From NCBI GenBank assembly GCA_027623555.1, contig JAQBSZ010000016.1:29746-93745 (forward strand): 64,000 nt of DNA, written 5' to 3'. The translations under genes were made by a program, and so were the position numbers. Shown here piece by piece: positions 36,057 through 44,549 of this stretch. Positions within the stretch are counted from its first letter, which is position 1, and the number at the start of each line of letters is the position of its first letter. The DNA comes from Pseudomonadota bacterium. GTDB lineage: Bacteria; Pseudomonadota; Gammaproteobacteria; Pseudomonadales; Pseudohongiellaceae. A model generated the notes under the pieces. The model was not told the origin of the DNA. It saw nothing but the letters and a program-made list of their open reading frames with translations, and made no database searches.

Positions 36057-36698
36057 TCAGTCGCTTAGTCTTTCAAGTCGATTTTGGAGCAGCTCTGCTC
36101 GGGCCTCGACCCGGTCAATCCTGAGACGCAGCCTATCGAGTTCGTCATTGAAGTTGGCTAGCTCATCCCGATGTGGAAACCGCTGATTCTCTTCTTTCAG
36201 GAAGTCATCGATGTTGCGACGCAAATTGGTATTGGCGTGGATTGACCAGTTTTGAGCGTTCCTGCGCAACTGCCCAAATTCATTCGTTATTACATCGCCG
36301 AGCAACGGAGCGAGGTAGTCCTCCCAATCAACATCGAGGGAGTGCAGGGTTGAGTAGAAGTCCTGCACAAACGTCCCATCACCAGATATCTTGATTGCCG
36401 GATTCGCCAGCGGCCTGGAATCAGAATTCTGTACGATAAGTGCTACTAGTTTGCTAACAGGACCACTGATGATAGCAGTTGGTTCGATATTCAACAGCTT
36501 GGCATCGGCGGAAAGTAAGCGGATCTTATCTGGTTCGATCAGGATCGTTAGTGTGAGGGCGGGTGCAGTGGTCTGAATCTGCAAAGACTTATCGACAAAC
36601 CTTAACAACTGATCACGGGTATGAACGTCTGCTGCCAGAAAACGATTCAGCAGCTGTTCAACAGGAAGAAGTGCCAGTGATCCGAGCAGTTGATTCAA
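36057..36698 (-). CDS. ubiJ: Ubiquinone biosynthesis accessory factor UbiJ
   Basis: UbiJ carries an SCP2-like lipid-binding domain (about residues 1-110, with ILIEPDKIRLLSADAKLLNI and NPAIKISGDGTFVQDFYS) and ends in a coiled coil (DELDRLRLRIDRVEARAELL). With UbiK it organises the soluble complex that modifies the ubiquinone head group. Its place between ubiE and ubiB supports the call strongly, since sequence similarity in this family is low. The start is a TTG at 36698, 13 bp after ubiE, with only a weak ribosome binding site. Confidence 0.9.
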   Translation of the reverse strand: MNQLLGSLALLPVEQLLNRFLAADVHTRDQLLRFVDKSLQIQTTAPALTLTILIEPDKIRLLSADAKLLNIEPTAIISGPVSKLVALIVQNSDSRPLANPAIKISGDGTFVQDFYSTLHSLDVDWEDYLAPLLGDVITNEFGQLRRNAQNWSIHANTNLRRNIDDFLKEENQRFPHRDELANFNDELDRLRLRIDRVEARAELLQNRLERLSD

Positions 36699-36711
36699 GA
36701 GGAAATCTCGC

Positions 36712-37485
36712 TTACTTCTCTATATTGTCTGGTTTAAAACCAATGTGTATGGCACAGATGCCATCCATCACATTGTTGTATTTGCATTTTTCCAATCCAG
36801 CCTGTTCCATCATCGCCAATAGAGTTTCCTGATCCGGGTGCATACGAATCGACTCAACCAGGTAACGATAGCTGTCGGCATCGCCGGTAATTAGCTTGCC
36901 AGCAATGGGCCAGAGGCTCGAATAGGCATCATAGGCCTTACCAAGCAGCGGGTGCTTCGGAGTCGAAAACTCCAGAATCAAAACACGGCCGCCTGGCTTC
37001 AGAACGCGCTGCATTGAAGTCAGTGCTGCATCCTTGTCGGTGACGTTTCGTAAACCATAGGCGATGCAAACACAATCGAAAGTATTGTCTGCGAAGGGTA
37101 AACATTCGGCATTGACCTGGGCAAATTCAACGTTACTACTTACCCCCTTGTCGATAATTCGATCCCTGCCAACACGCAACATAGCATCATTGATATCTGC
37201 AAGGATGACTTGCCCATCGTCACCTACAATGGAAGAGAAGCGGATACTGAAGTCTCCAGTTCCACCCGCCAGGTCTAACACTTTGTGGCCGGGACGAAGA
37301 GCGCTCAGTTCAATCGCGAATCGCTTGATCAATCGATGCGAACCTAACGACATAACATCATTCATATTGTCGTAGCGATTCGCTACCGAGAGAAAGACTT
37401 CGCCTACGCGTCGCTCCTTCTCGGCAACCGGAATCTCTTCATAGCCGAAGTGCGTTGTGTTGTTGCGATCAGATGGGTCAGTCAT
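36712..37485 (-). CDS. ubiE: Ubiquinone/menaquinone C-methyltransferase UbiE
   Basis: UbiE methylates the quinone ring with S-adenosylmethionine. The SAM-binding motif I is [15 protein letters not shown], followed by [36 protein letters not shown] and [19 protein letters not shown], all typical of UbiE. It has 257 residues against 251 in E. coli. It is the first gene of the ubiE-ubiJ-ubiB-his-tat run. A MITE-like repeat begins 36 bp upstream of its ATG and may separate it from its original promoter. Confidence 0.97.
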   Translation of the reverse strand: MTDPSDRNNTTHFGYEEIPVAEKERRVGEVFLSVANRYDNMNDVMSLGSHRLIKRFAIELSALRPGHKVLDLAGGTGDFSIRFSSIVGDDGQVILADINDAMLRVGRDRIIDKGVSSNVEFAQVNAECLPFADNTFDCVCIAYGLRNVTDKDAALTSMQRVLKPGGRVLILEFSTPKHPLLGKAYDAYSSLWPIAGKLITGDADSYRYLVESIRMHPDQETLLAMMEQAGLEKCKYNNVMDGICAIHIGFKPDNIEK

Positions 37486-37521
37486 TTAGAGGTAAGGGCC
37501 GTGTTGCCAAGAGATTACTAA

Positions 37522-37773
37522 GGAGCCTCTGAACAAGACTATGGCCACTCTGCGGGAGTTTGTCGCGCTTTGCCGCCAGGCGGCGGCGTGCGCAGGCAAT
37601 GGCAGTCGTCCTTGGCAAACGCGTCAACACGGTGCGACAGGCCCCGCCGGTCGGGGGTGTACATCGAGTGCGCTCTCGGCGTTGCACTGGCTTGAAAGGT
37701 CGACCGTCCTGCGTGCGCCTTGAGAGCGAAATTGGCTGTAAGCCAGAGTGGCCATAGTCTGTTCAGAGGCTCC
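37522..37773 (-). repeat. MITE-like element, copy A (252 bp, with CTAA duplication)
   Basis: The ends are near-perfect inverted repeats of about 26 bp (GGAGCCTCTGAACAAGAC and so on; the right end lacks one A). The element is flanked by CTAA on both sides (37518-37521 and 37774-37777), which fits the YTAR target of IS5-group elements. It has no protein-coding capacity that I accept. The interior matches copy D in the opposite orientation. It lies between the DUF971 stop codon, which is inside the right duplication, and the ubiE start. Confidence 0.85.
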
Positions 37774-38184
37774 CTAATCAGGTGGTGACTGCATAATGTT
37801 AACTATCTGTACGCCAGGTGGCAATGCATCGCGACTGGCACGGGCGGTGCGCAATTTTTTCAGGTATCTTTGCCATAGTGCATCCTGCTCATGGCAGAGT
37901 TCATAGAGATAGGACCAGCTGTAGATACCTGAGTCATGTCCATCATCAAAGCTTAGCTTTATCGCATAGTTTCCCACCGGTTCGATGTTGAGCAGCTTTA
38001 CCTGACGCTTCCCTGTCTGCAAAACCTCTTGACCCTTTCCATGCCCTCTAACTTCGGCTGAAGGAGAGTGAATGCGGAGAAATTCAGCGCTTAGCTCGTG
38101 ACTCGTGCCGTCAGCGAAGACCAGCTCAAGGATCGAGGATTTCTTGTGGAGCTTGATGTCGGTGGGTGGATTGGTCTGCATCAA
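37774..38184 (-). CDS. DUF971 protein (gamma-butyrobetaine hydroxylase N-domain-like)
   Basis: The 136-residue protein has the DUF971 fold: LHKKSSILELVFADGTSHEL, LSAEFLRIHSPSAEVRGHG, and VGNYAIKLSFDDGHDSGIYS followed by WSYLYELC. The domain occurs at the N-terminus of gamma-butyrobetaine hydroxylases and in iron-sulfur-related proteins; as a single-domain protein its role is unknown. It follows hslU by 9 bp, the same neighbour as in Pseudomonas. The TAG stop lies in the CTAA duplication beside MITE copy A, so the insertion may have altered the original C-terminus. Confidence 0.9.
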   Translation of the reverse strand: MMQTNPPTDIKLHKKSSILELVFADGTSHELSAEFLRIHSPSAEVRGHGKGQEVLQTGKRQVKLLNIEPVGNYAIKLSFDDGHDSGIYSWSYLYELCHEQDALWQRYLKKLRTARASRDALPPGVQIVNIMQSPPD

Positions 38185-38193
38185 TGTTGGTAA

Positions 38194-39531
38194 TCAGAGA
38201 ATGTAGCGGCTCAGGTCTTCATCCTTGGCCAGTTCATCCAGTTGGTTCTCCACATAGTCTCTATCGATGACCAGTACTTTGTCATTGCCAATTGCCATAT
38301 CTGCTGCAGAAAACGAGACTTCTTCAAGTAATCGTTCCATGACAGTATGCAGGCGGCGCGCGCCGATATTCTCTGTGCGCTCGTTCACTTGCCAGGCTAT
38401 TTCGGCAATTTTTTCGATACCGTCCTTGCTGAAACTAATCTCCAATCCTTCTGTCGCCAGCAGAGCCTGGTATTGTTCAGTAAGTGAAGCATCTGGCTCT
38501 TCGAGTATACGCGCGAAGTCTTTCGCAGTCAGCGGATCCAGTTCAACCCGAATTGGCAGTCTGCCCTGAAGCTCCGGAATCAGATCCGAAGGTTTTGACA
38601 AGTGAAAGGCGCCAGAGGCGATAAAGAGAATGTGGTCGGTTTTGATGCTGCCGTATTTGGTTGATACGGTAGAGCCTTCGATAAGCGGGAGCAGATCTCT
38701 TTGTACTCCCTCCCTCGAGATACCGGCATGGCCTTGATCGTGGCGGGAAGTCACCTTGTCTATCTCATCGATGAATACGATGCCAGTTTGTTCTGTAGCT
38801 TCGATGGCGCGATTCTTTATCTCTTCTTCATTGATTAACTTCGCCGCCTCTTCATCCTTAACTTGTTTAAGCGCCGCCTTGACGGTCATCCTGTGTGCGC
38901 GTTTACGACCCGTGTTCATGTTGGAGAACATGCTCTTTAACTGACTGGTCATGTCTTCAAGCCCAGGAGGTGCCATAATTTCTATGCCAGTAGGCGAATC
39001 GGAAATCTTGATTTCGATTTCCTTGTCATCAATCTCGCCCTGGCGCAGCTTTTTCCTGAACATTTGCCTGGCACTGGATTGAGAGTCTTCTTCTGATTGA
39101 GATTCATCAGAGCGTGCCTGGGGTAAGAGAACATCGAGAATCCTGTCTTCAGCCAGGTCCTCTGCCAGGTGTTGGACTTTTTGAATCTCTTTCTCTCGAA
39201 TCATTTTTACAGCCACATCGATAAGGTCGCGCACTATCGATTCGACGTCTCGGCCCACATAGCCTACTTCTGTGAATTTGGTGGCTTCGACTTTGATAAA
39301 GGGCGCCTGCGCAAGTTTTGCCAGGCGTCTGGCAATTTCAGTTTTGCCAACACCGGTGGGTCCGATCATGAGAATATTTTTGGGTGTTATTTCATTGCGC
39401 AACTCTTCATCAAGTTTCATGCGCCGCCAGCGATTTCTGAGCGCTATGGCGACTGCCCGCTTGGCAGCGTCCTGACCGATAATATGCTTGTCGAGTTCAG
39501 AGGTAATCTCTCTTGGTGTCATTGTGGACAT
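38194..39531 (-). CDS. hslU: HslU ATPase, unfoldase of the HslVU protease
   Basis: The AAA+ protein begins [20 protein letters not shown] and has Walker A in [17 protein letters not shown], Walker [11 protein letters not shown], the pore-loop region GYVGRD and a C-terminal DEDLSRYIL that docks into HslV. The variable I-domain covers about residues 110-235. Its 445 residues agree with the 443 of E. coli. It is 42 bp after hslV. A sigma-32 promoter would be expected, but I did not find a clear one. Confidence 0.97.
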   Translation of the reverse strand: MSTMTPREITSELDKHIIGQDAAKRAVAIALRNRWRRMKLDEELRNEITPKNILMIGPTGVGKTEIARRLAKLAQAPFIKVEATKFTEVGYVGRDVESIVRDLIDVAVKMIREKEIQKVQHLAEDLAEDRILDVLLPQARSDESQSEEDSQSSARQMFRKKLRQGEIDDKEIEIKISDSPTGIEIMAPPGLEDMTSQLKSMFSNMNTGRKRAHRMTVKAALKQVKDEEAAKLINEEEIKNRAIEATEQTGIVFIDEIDKVTSRHDQGHAGISREGVQRDLLPLIEGSTVSTKYGSIKTDHILFIASGAFHLSKPSDLIPELQGRLPIRVELDPLTAKDFARILEEPDASLTEQYQALLATEGLEISFSKDGIEKIAEIAWQVNERTENIGARRLHTVMERLLEEVSFSAADMAIGNDKVLVIDRDYVENQLDELAKDEDLSRYIL

Positions 39532-39573
39532 TCACAGCTTCCAATAAATTGAGCCCGCCCGCTCAGCAATTTC

Positions 39574-40116
39574 TCAGGCGATCTCCAGTTCTTCAATAGT
39601 AAGGTTTAAATTTGTGTAAACGCAGATCTCGGCGGCAATTGTCAGGCTCTTTTCTACGACCTCACGTGCATCGAGATCAGAATTTTGAACCAATGCTCTG
39701 GCAGCCGCGAGTGCGAATGGGCCACCTGACCCGATTGCCATAATTGAATCTTCGGGTTCGATGACATCACCGTTACCGGTAATGATCAGAGATGCTTCAC
39801 TGTCAGCAACTACCAGCAGCGCCTCCAGTCGGCGCAAGGCCCGTTCAGTGCGCCACAGCTTGGCCAGTTCCACAGCCGCTTTGACCAGCTTGCCGTGATG
39901 CTTATCCAGCTGCTCTTCGAAGCGCTCGAACAGTGTGAAAGCATCCGCAGTGCCTCCGGCAAAACCAGCCAATACCTGATCTTTGTGAAGTCGGCGTACC
40001 TTGCGCGCATTTCCCTTCATCACGGTATCGCCCTGGGATACCTGGCCATCTCCCCCGATGACTACCTTGTTACCTCGCCGCACCGAGACGATGGTGGTGC
40101 CTTTGTATTGTTCCAA
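39574..40116 (-). CDS. hslV: HslV peptidase of the HslVU protease
   Basis: HslV is a proteasome-like Ntn peptidase. The N-terminal nucleophile threonine is in [12 protein letters not shown], and [36 protein letters not shown] and [17 protein letters not shown] follow. I set the start at a TTG (40116): AGGAG lies five bases upstream, and relatives begin MEQYxGTTI. The frame is open to an ATG at 40191, but that would add 25 foreign residues before the nucleophile. The product is 180 residues. MITE copy B begins 76 bp upstream. Confidence 0.95.
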   Translation of the reverse strand: MEQYKGTTIVSVRRGNKVVIGGDGQVSQGDTVMKGNARKVRRLHKDQVLAGFAGGTADAFTLFERFEEQLDKHHGKLVKAAVELAKLWRTERALRRLEALLVVADSEASLIITGNGDVIEPEDSIMAIGSGGPFALAAARALVQNSDLDAREVVEKSLTIAAEICVYTNLNLTIEELEIA

Positions 40117-40192
40117 ACCAGTCTCCTGATACCAACTCGCCCGTAACTTACCACAGACCATAGTAGATATGGGGACTGCAGTGAAAATCAAG

Positions 40193-40363
40193 GGAGCCTC
40201 TGAATAAGACTATGACCGCTCTGGCTTATGGCCAATTTCGCTCACAAAGCGCGCGTAGGACGGTCGACCTTTCAAGCCAGTGGAACGCTGCGAGCGGGAT
40301 TGGCTGTAAGCCCCATCGGGCGGGGCCTGACGCAGAGTGGCCATAGTCTTATTCAGAGGTTCC
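40193..40363 (+). repeat. MITE-like element, copy B (171 bp)
   Basis: The ends GGAGCCTCTGAATAAGAC and the mirrored GTCTTATTCAGAGGTTCC form inverted repeats; TGGCC-containing subterminal parts are also shared. The interior matches copy D in the same orientation but lacks about 80 bp. Flanking tetramers are CAAG and CAAA. It lies between hslV and the SPOR gene; the rest of that gap (40364-40473) holds nothing recognisable. Confidence 0.8.
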
Positions 40364-40473
40364 CAAACTTAGCGGAGGATGATTCAAGAATTGATAAGCG
40401 GATTTTGACCCGGCGTGAGTCGGGAAAATTCAACGCAAGCACTGCAGCGAACTTCAGAGTACGTGCAAACTCG

Positions 40474-41079
40474 CTACTGCAGGCTTATTGGCCAACTGGG
40501 GATGTTATTACGCCTTAAAATCTGCTCGGCTGCATTCAGTTGACCGGTTGTGGAATAGGGGCCGGATTGCACCAGGTACAGGATTCGGCCCGGCAGTTGT
40601 TCAGATTTGACCAGCACATCCAGGCCCAATGTCTGCAGTCTTTCCATTTCGAGATAGGCCCGGTCCTGTTGCTGAAACGCGCCTGTTTGGAGCATATAAG
40701 GTGCTGGTAGCGATTCCGACATGGAATCGCTTGTTTGAGTCTGACCGGCTTGCTCGGGTGTCAGTTCCACCGGGGTCGCATCGACCGTAACCTCATAGTT
40801 TGGCAACTCACGATAGAACTCCAACTGCAGTTTCGCCGCGGGTGTCTCCACCTGTACAGGAGAGTCATCCGGTGTCAGGTTAGCCATGCTGGATTGAATT
40901 GGGTTACTGGAATTCAGCGGAGGCACATTACCGGATAGATAGAACAGCACACAGGCAAACACACCAATGGCCAGACCAACAACCATACCGGTAATCATAA
41001 GCGACCATGCAGGCGGAGAATCTACGGGCTTCCTCTCCAGCAGGGGTTCGGGTCGAATCTTGGCGAAGTCGTGACTCAT
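40474..41079 (-). CDS. SPOR-domain membrane protein, FtsN-like
   Basis: A short cytoplasmic N-terminus is followed by one membrane helix (SLMITGMVVGLAIGVFACVL), a Pro/Thr-rich periplasmic linker and a C-terminal SPOR domain (about 125-201: YMLQTGAFQQQDRAYLEMER, ILYLVQSGPYSTTGQLNAAE). SPOR domains bind denuded septal peptidoglycan. The topology and position between priA and hslV match FtsN, an activator of septal wall synthesis. Sequence likeness outside SPOR is low, so I do not give the symbol. Confidence 0.88.
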   Translation of the reverse strand: MSHDFAKIRPEPLLERKPVDSPPAWSLMITGMVVGLAIGVFACVLFYLSGNVPPLNSSNPIQSSMANLTPDDSPVQVETPAAKLQLEFYRELPNYEVTVDATPVELTPEQAGQTQTSDSMSESLPAPYMLQTGAFQQQDRAYLEMERLQTLGLDVLVKSEQLPGRILYLVQSGPYSTTGQLNAAEQILRRNNIPSWPISLQ

Positions 41080-41225
41080 GTCTCCAACGGCATCAGTATC
41101 AGAAGACTAACCTATTGTTTTACCTTAATTTAATTTATACGAAAGCAGGCCAGCACCCTCAATTATCGGTTATTCACCTGGAAGCTATAGCCTGAAATGG
41201 CAGACTTGTGAGCGGGTTGGCGCTG

Positions 41226-43466
41226 TCAGATAAGATCCTGCGGGTCGACGTCGATGCTCCAACGCAGTCCGGCTGGTTGATTCATCGACTCGATTTGAAC
41301 GCATAGATGGGACAAAAACTCCTGCAGCATGCCCCTGGAGGGACTCTTGAGCTGAAGTTGAACCCGATATCTGCCGGCGCGTTTCTCCATCGGGGCAGGT
41401 ACTGGACCTACTCTGTCGATCGCAAGGTTCTGCTTTGCACAGAGTGTCCCGGCATGCGCACCTACCCTGTTCAGAAACGCGAGCGCGGGCTGTAACTCTT
41501 TCGCTTCAGCACGCAGTAATGCCAGGTGCTGAAACGGTGGCATGGCAGCAGATTGTCTCTCCATCAGAAGCAGTTGTGCGAATTCAGCATAGGAACCCCG
41601 CACCAGGGATTGCAGCACTGCATGTCCGGCGTGTCGGGATTGAATGTAAACCTCCCCCGCGCGTTCGGCGCGACCTGCCCTGCCAGCAACCTGGATGATC
41701 GTCTGCGCCATGTGTTCCTGCCCTCGGAAATCGGCACTGAACAATCCTGCATCTGCATCCAGTACCACCACCAGGGTGATGTTTGGAAAGTGATGGCCTT
41801 TGGCCAACATCTGCGTGCCCAACATCAAGCAGGAGTCTCCTTTGTTTATCTGTTCAAGCATCGCTTCGAATCGTACCCTGCTGCGGGTGGAATCCCGATC
41901 GATGCGAATTACCGGGCAGGATGGAAAACGTGACTTTAAAAATTCTTCAATCTTCTGTGTGCCGACACCGAATGTCGCGAGATCTCGTGACTTACAGATT
42001 GGGCATCCTGAGAGCAGTTTTCTGCTTGTTCCACAATGATGACAACGCAGCCCCGGCGGTTTTGTGTGTACAGTTAACTGGGCAATGCATTTGTCGCATT
42101 CCGCCAGCCAGCCACAGGTGGTGCAAGAGAGCACCGGCGCGAAACCTCTCCGGTTAATGAACACCAGCACCTGATTCCTGGCATTGAGGTGTTGTTCCAT
42201 TTTATAAAGCAGCTGTTCAGAGAATCCGGAATCGAGAGTACCCTGGGAGATATCTACGAGTTCCATGGATGTAAATACTGCATTGCCTGCCCGTTCACTC
42301 AATATCAGATGGTCAAACTTGTCAGTTGAACAGTTGTGAAGGCTTTCCAGACTCGGAGTGGCAGAGCCGAGGATAACCGGCACTCCTTCTTCTCTCCCGC
42401 GCATGACCGCCAGATCCCGAGCCGAATATCTGAAGCCATCTTGCTGCTTGAATGACGCATCATGCTCCTCATCGACAACGATCAATCCGGGATTCGCCAG
42501 CGGTGTGAAAATGGCAGATCGAGTACCAATAATAATCGCCGCGCTGCCGTTGCGAGCCTGGTTCCATGCTGCCACTCGATCAGCATCGGTCAATCCGGAA
42601 TGCAGTACTACTAATGGGCAGGCAAATCTTTTCTTAAATCGGGTAACCGTTTGCGGCGTTAACCCAATCTCTGGAACCAGCACAAGGCACTGACGACCCC
42701 TGGCCAATTGCCGCTGCATAACTTGCATATAGACTTCAGTCTTTCCAGATCCGGTAACGCCATCGAGCAGAAAGCAGGAGAATTCGTCGAGGCGTCTGGC
42801 AATTGATTGGAAGGCAGCCTGTTGATCGTTGTTGAGGGTAGGGGCCTGAAGGCCGCTTTCATCAATGGCTGGGAAAAAACCCTGGTCTGCAACAGCAACC
42901 CAATGCTTCTCTATTAACTGTTTGTCGCGCAGTTGATTCAGGATCGATCTACTGAAGCCGCTTGCTTCAACCTCCGAGTCGGCAAGCTCTCCTGAGTTCT
43001 CGATGAGCTCCAATAGCGCCCGCTGTTTCTTGGCGCGGCCGAGTGCCGTTACTCGTTCTTCAGTATGCTCGCCGGTGACTCTCCAGATGATTCTTGCCGT
43101 TTTGTAGGACTTGCCCAGTCGCAGCCGACCCGGCAAGGCAGAATGAATTACCTCGCCGACGGGATGTTGATAGTAACTGGCACCCCATAAGAGCGTTCTG
43201 AAAAGGGCAGGCGTGAATAAGGGCTCTACATCGAGCACGGCAGAAATTGCTTTTAGTCGCCCTGTTTCAAGATTGGACTGGTTAACGCATTCGACAGCCA
43301 ATCCCACAACTTCGCGATTGCCAAAGGGCACTCTAACTCTCACTCCCGGGTAGATCGTCTGTTCTGAGTCTGAAGGTGGCAGGTAGTCGAAAAGTCGACG
43401 CAGGGGTGAGGGTATCGCTACCCTGATGATCAGGCCGCGATGCTTTACCGATGTGCTAGTAGACAT
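41226..43466 (-). CDS. priA: Primosomal replication restart helicase PriA
   Basis: PriA reloads the replisome at stalled forks. The N-terminal DNA-binding domain (RVAIPSPLRRLFDYLPP, PGVRVRVPFGNREVVG) is followed by the helicase core with Walker A DGVTGSGKTEVYMQVMQ and DEEHDASFKQQDG. A zinc domain with eight cysteines (LSCTTCGWLAECDKCIAQLT, LRCHHCGTSRKLLSGCPICK) and the motif VIQVAGRAGRAERAGEVYIQ complete it. The 746 residues are normal. In Pseudomonas the same neighbours, FtsN-like and hslVU, follow. Confidence 0.97.
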   Translation of the reverse strand: MSTSTSVKHRGLIIRVAIPSPLRRLFDYLPPSDSEQTIYPGVRVRVPFGNREVVGLAVECVNQSNLETGRLKAISAVLDVEPLFTPALFRTLLWGASYYQHPVGEVIHSALPGRLRLGKSYKTARIIWRVTGEHTEERVTALGRAKKQRALLELIENSGELADSEVEASGFSRSILNQLRDKQLIEKHWVAVADQGFFPAIDESGLQAPTLNNDQQAAFQSIARRLDEFSCFLLDGVTGSGKTEVYMQVMQRQLARGRQCLVLVPEIGLTPQTVTRFKKRFACPLVVLHSGLTDADRVAAWNQARNGSAAIIIGTRSAIFTPLANPGLIVVDEEHDASFKQQDGFRYSARDLAVMRGREEGVPVILGSATPSLESLHNCSTDKFDHLILSERAGNAVFTSMELVDISQGTLDSGFSEQLLYKMEQHLNARNQVLVFINRRGFAPVLSCTTCGWLAECDKCIAQLTVHTKPPGLRCHHCGTSRKLLSGCPICKSRDLATFGVGTQKIEEFLKSRFPSCPVIRIDRDSTRSRVRFEAMLEQINKGDSCLMLGTQMLAKGHHFPNITLVVVLDADAGLFSADFRGQEHMAQTIIQVAGRAGRAERAGEVYIQSRHAGHAVLQSLVRGSYAEFAQLLLMERQSAAMPPFQHLALLRAEAKELQPALAFLNRVGAHAGTLCAKQNLAIDRVGPVPAPMEKRAGRYRVQLQLKSPSRGMLQEFLSHLCVQIESMNQPAGLRWSIDVDPQDLI

Positions 43467-43710
43467 TAAGTTCTTCGGAAGACGTTACTGCTGGAAGTAG
43501 AGCAGTGTAAGTTCAATTGAAATGGCAAACAACCGGGACTACCTCATGCAACATGTGCTACCTGAATCCTCCATGGCTCTCTGCAAGCTACTGTGGGGCT
43601 GTGCAGTATTACGCGATGGTTTATACTCCGGCGAGTTGCGATACCGGTGAATTCCGGCACTGCAATAAGCAGTCACAGAGCAGTTAGGCACCAACACCCG
43701 GGGACAGGTA

Positions 43711-44013
43711 ATGGGTTCAGACGCGGTACCAGAAGAGTTGCTGGAAGTCAGGGAGAAGATCGACCAGATCGACACGAGACTGGTGGAACTGCTTGCCGAG
43801 CGTTTCGCGCTGACACATAGGGTCGGTTTACTAAAGGCATCCCGGGAACTCGAAGCAGTGGATGCCCAGCGGGAAGCCGAGAAACTTGCCAATCTCAGGC
43901 TCCTCTGCGCTCAGCATGACCTCAATCCTGAGTTGGTTGCACAACTCTTTACATCTATCATGGAAGAAGTTGTGCGAAATCATCGGCGACTGCAGGAAGA
44001 CCAGCGAAAATAA
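43711..44013 (+). CDS. Chorismate mutase, AroQ class
   Basis: The 100-residue all-helical protein has ELLEVREKIDQIDTRLVELL, AERFALTHRVGLLKASREL and LFTSIMEEVVRNHRRLQED. These carry the Arg/Lys/Glu positions that bind chorismate in AroQ enzymes, which convert it to prephenate. It is monofunctional here, not fused to prephenate dehydratase. There is no signal peptide, so it is cytoplasmic. GGGGACAGG lies just upstream of the ATG. It stands alone between priA (divergent) and rpmE. Confidence 0.9.
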   Translation: MGSDAVPEELLEVREKIDQIDTRLVELLAERFALTHRVGLLKASRELEAVDAQREAEKLANLRLLCAQHDLNPELVAQLFTSIMEEVVRNHRRLQEDQRK

Positions 44014-44142
44014 CCCATTGGGGCGCTCGAGTCCGGTCCATCAGGTATTCCAGCAAGGTTGCTGCGATCTCCTGTTATCCATGTCGGCTCCAGCAGGCAT
44101 TTCGAGGCCCCATTCCTGCCCCTGTGATCCAGTTGTCTGGAC

Positions 44143-44170
44143 TTGCGTCTGGTAAATTGTCTGGTAGAAT
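44143..44170 (+). promoter_or_regulatory. Candidate sigma-70 promoter of rpmE
   Basis: TTGCGT (44143-44148) and TAGAAT (44165-44170) are 16 bp apart. The -10 matches at five of six positions and the -35 at three. The element is 138 bp before the rpmE ATG, leaving a leader where L31 autoregulation could act (inference). Confidence 0.4.
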
Positions 44171-44307
44171 GCTCGCCCCTGTTCACTTAGCCATGAGTGC
44201 ACATTCTGCACACAGCAGACTCCCGGCCTGGCCTGAATAGCAAAGCAGATATCGTGCATCGCAGGCGCTTAGACCCGGTGTGGCGATATCAACTGAGAGG
44301 AAACGAC

Positions 44308-44517
44308 ATGAAAGCTGAAATTCATCCAAGCTACGGTCCAATCAAGGCGACCTGTAGTTGTGGTAACGTTATTGAGACCAAATCTACACTGGGTAAGGAC
44401 ATTCTGATCGACGTCTGTTCGCAGTGTCATCCGTTCTATACCGGCAAACAGAAAATCCTGGACTCAGGTGGACGTGTTGACCGCTTCAATAAACGGTTTG
44501 GTAACCGCAAGATTTAA
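44308..44517 (+). CDS. rpmE: Ribosomal protein L31, zinc-binding form
   Basis: The 69-residue protein begins [20 protein letters not shown] and contains four cysteines in CxC and CxxC pairs ([21 protein letters not shown]). This is the zinc-containing C+ form of L31, which is replaced by a C- paralogue under zinc limitation in some species. GAGAGGAAAC upstream fixes the ATG; a frame opening 37 codons earlier is not real. The end [15 protein letters not shown] is typical of the family. Confidence 0.97.
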   Translation: MKAEIHPSYGPIKATCSCGNVIETKSTLGKDILIDVCSQCHPFYTGKQKILDSGGRVDRFNKRFGNRKI

Positions 44518-44549
44518 TGAGGCCACGACGAAGCAGCGTGCCGGCTTCG

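Noticed and set aside
43539..43892. 117-codon minus-strand frame over chorismate mutase
   Set aside because: It is Ser-rich antisense of a clear AroQ gene and typical of a shadow frame.
44197..44307. N-terminal extension of ribosomal protein L31
   Set aside because: The ATG at 44308 has an ideal ribosome binding site and the family start; the upstream 37 codons are leader.
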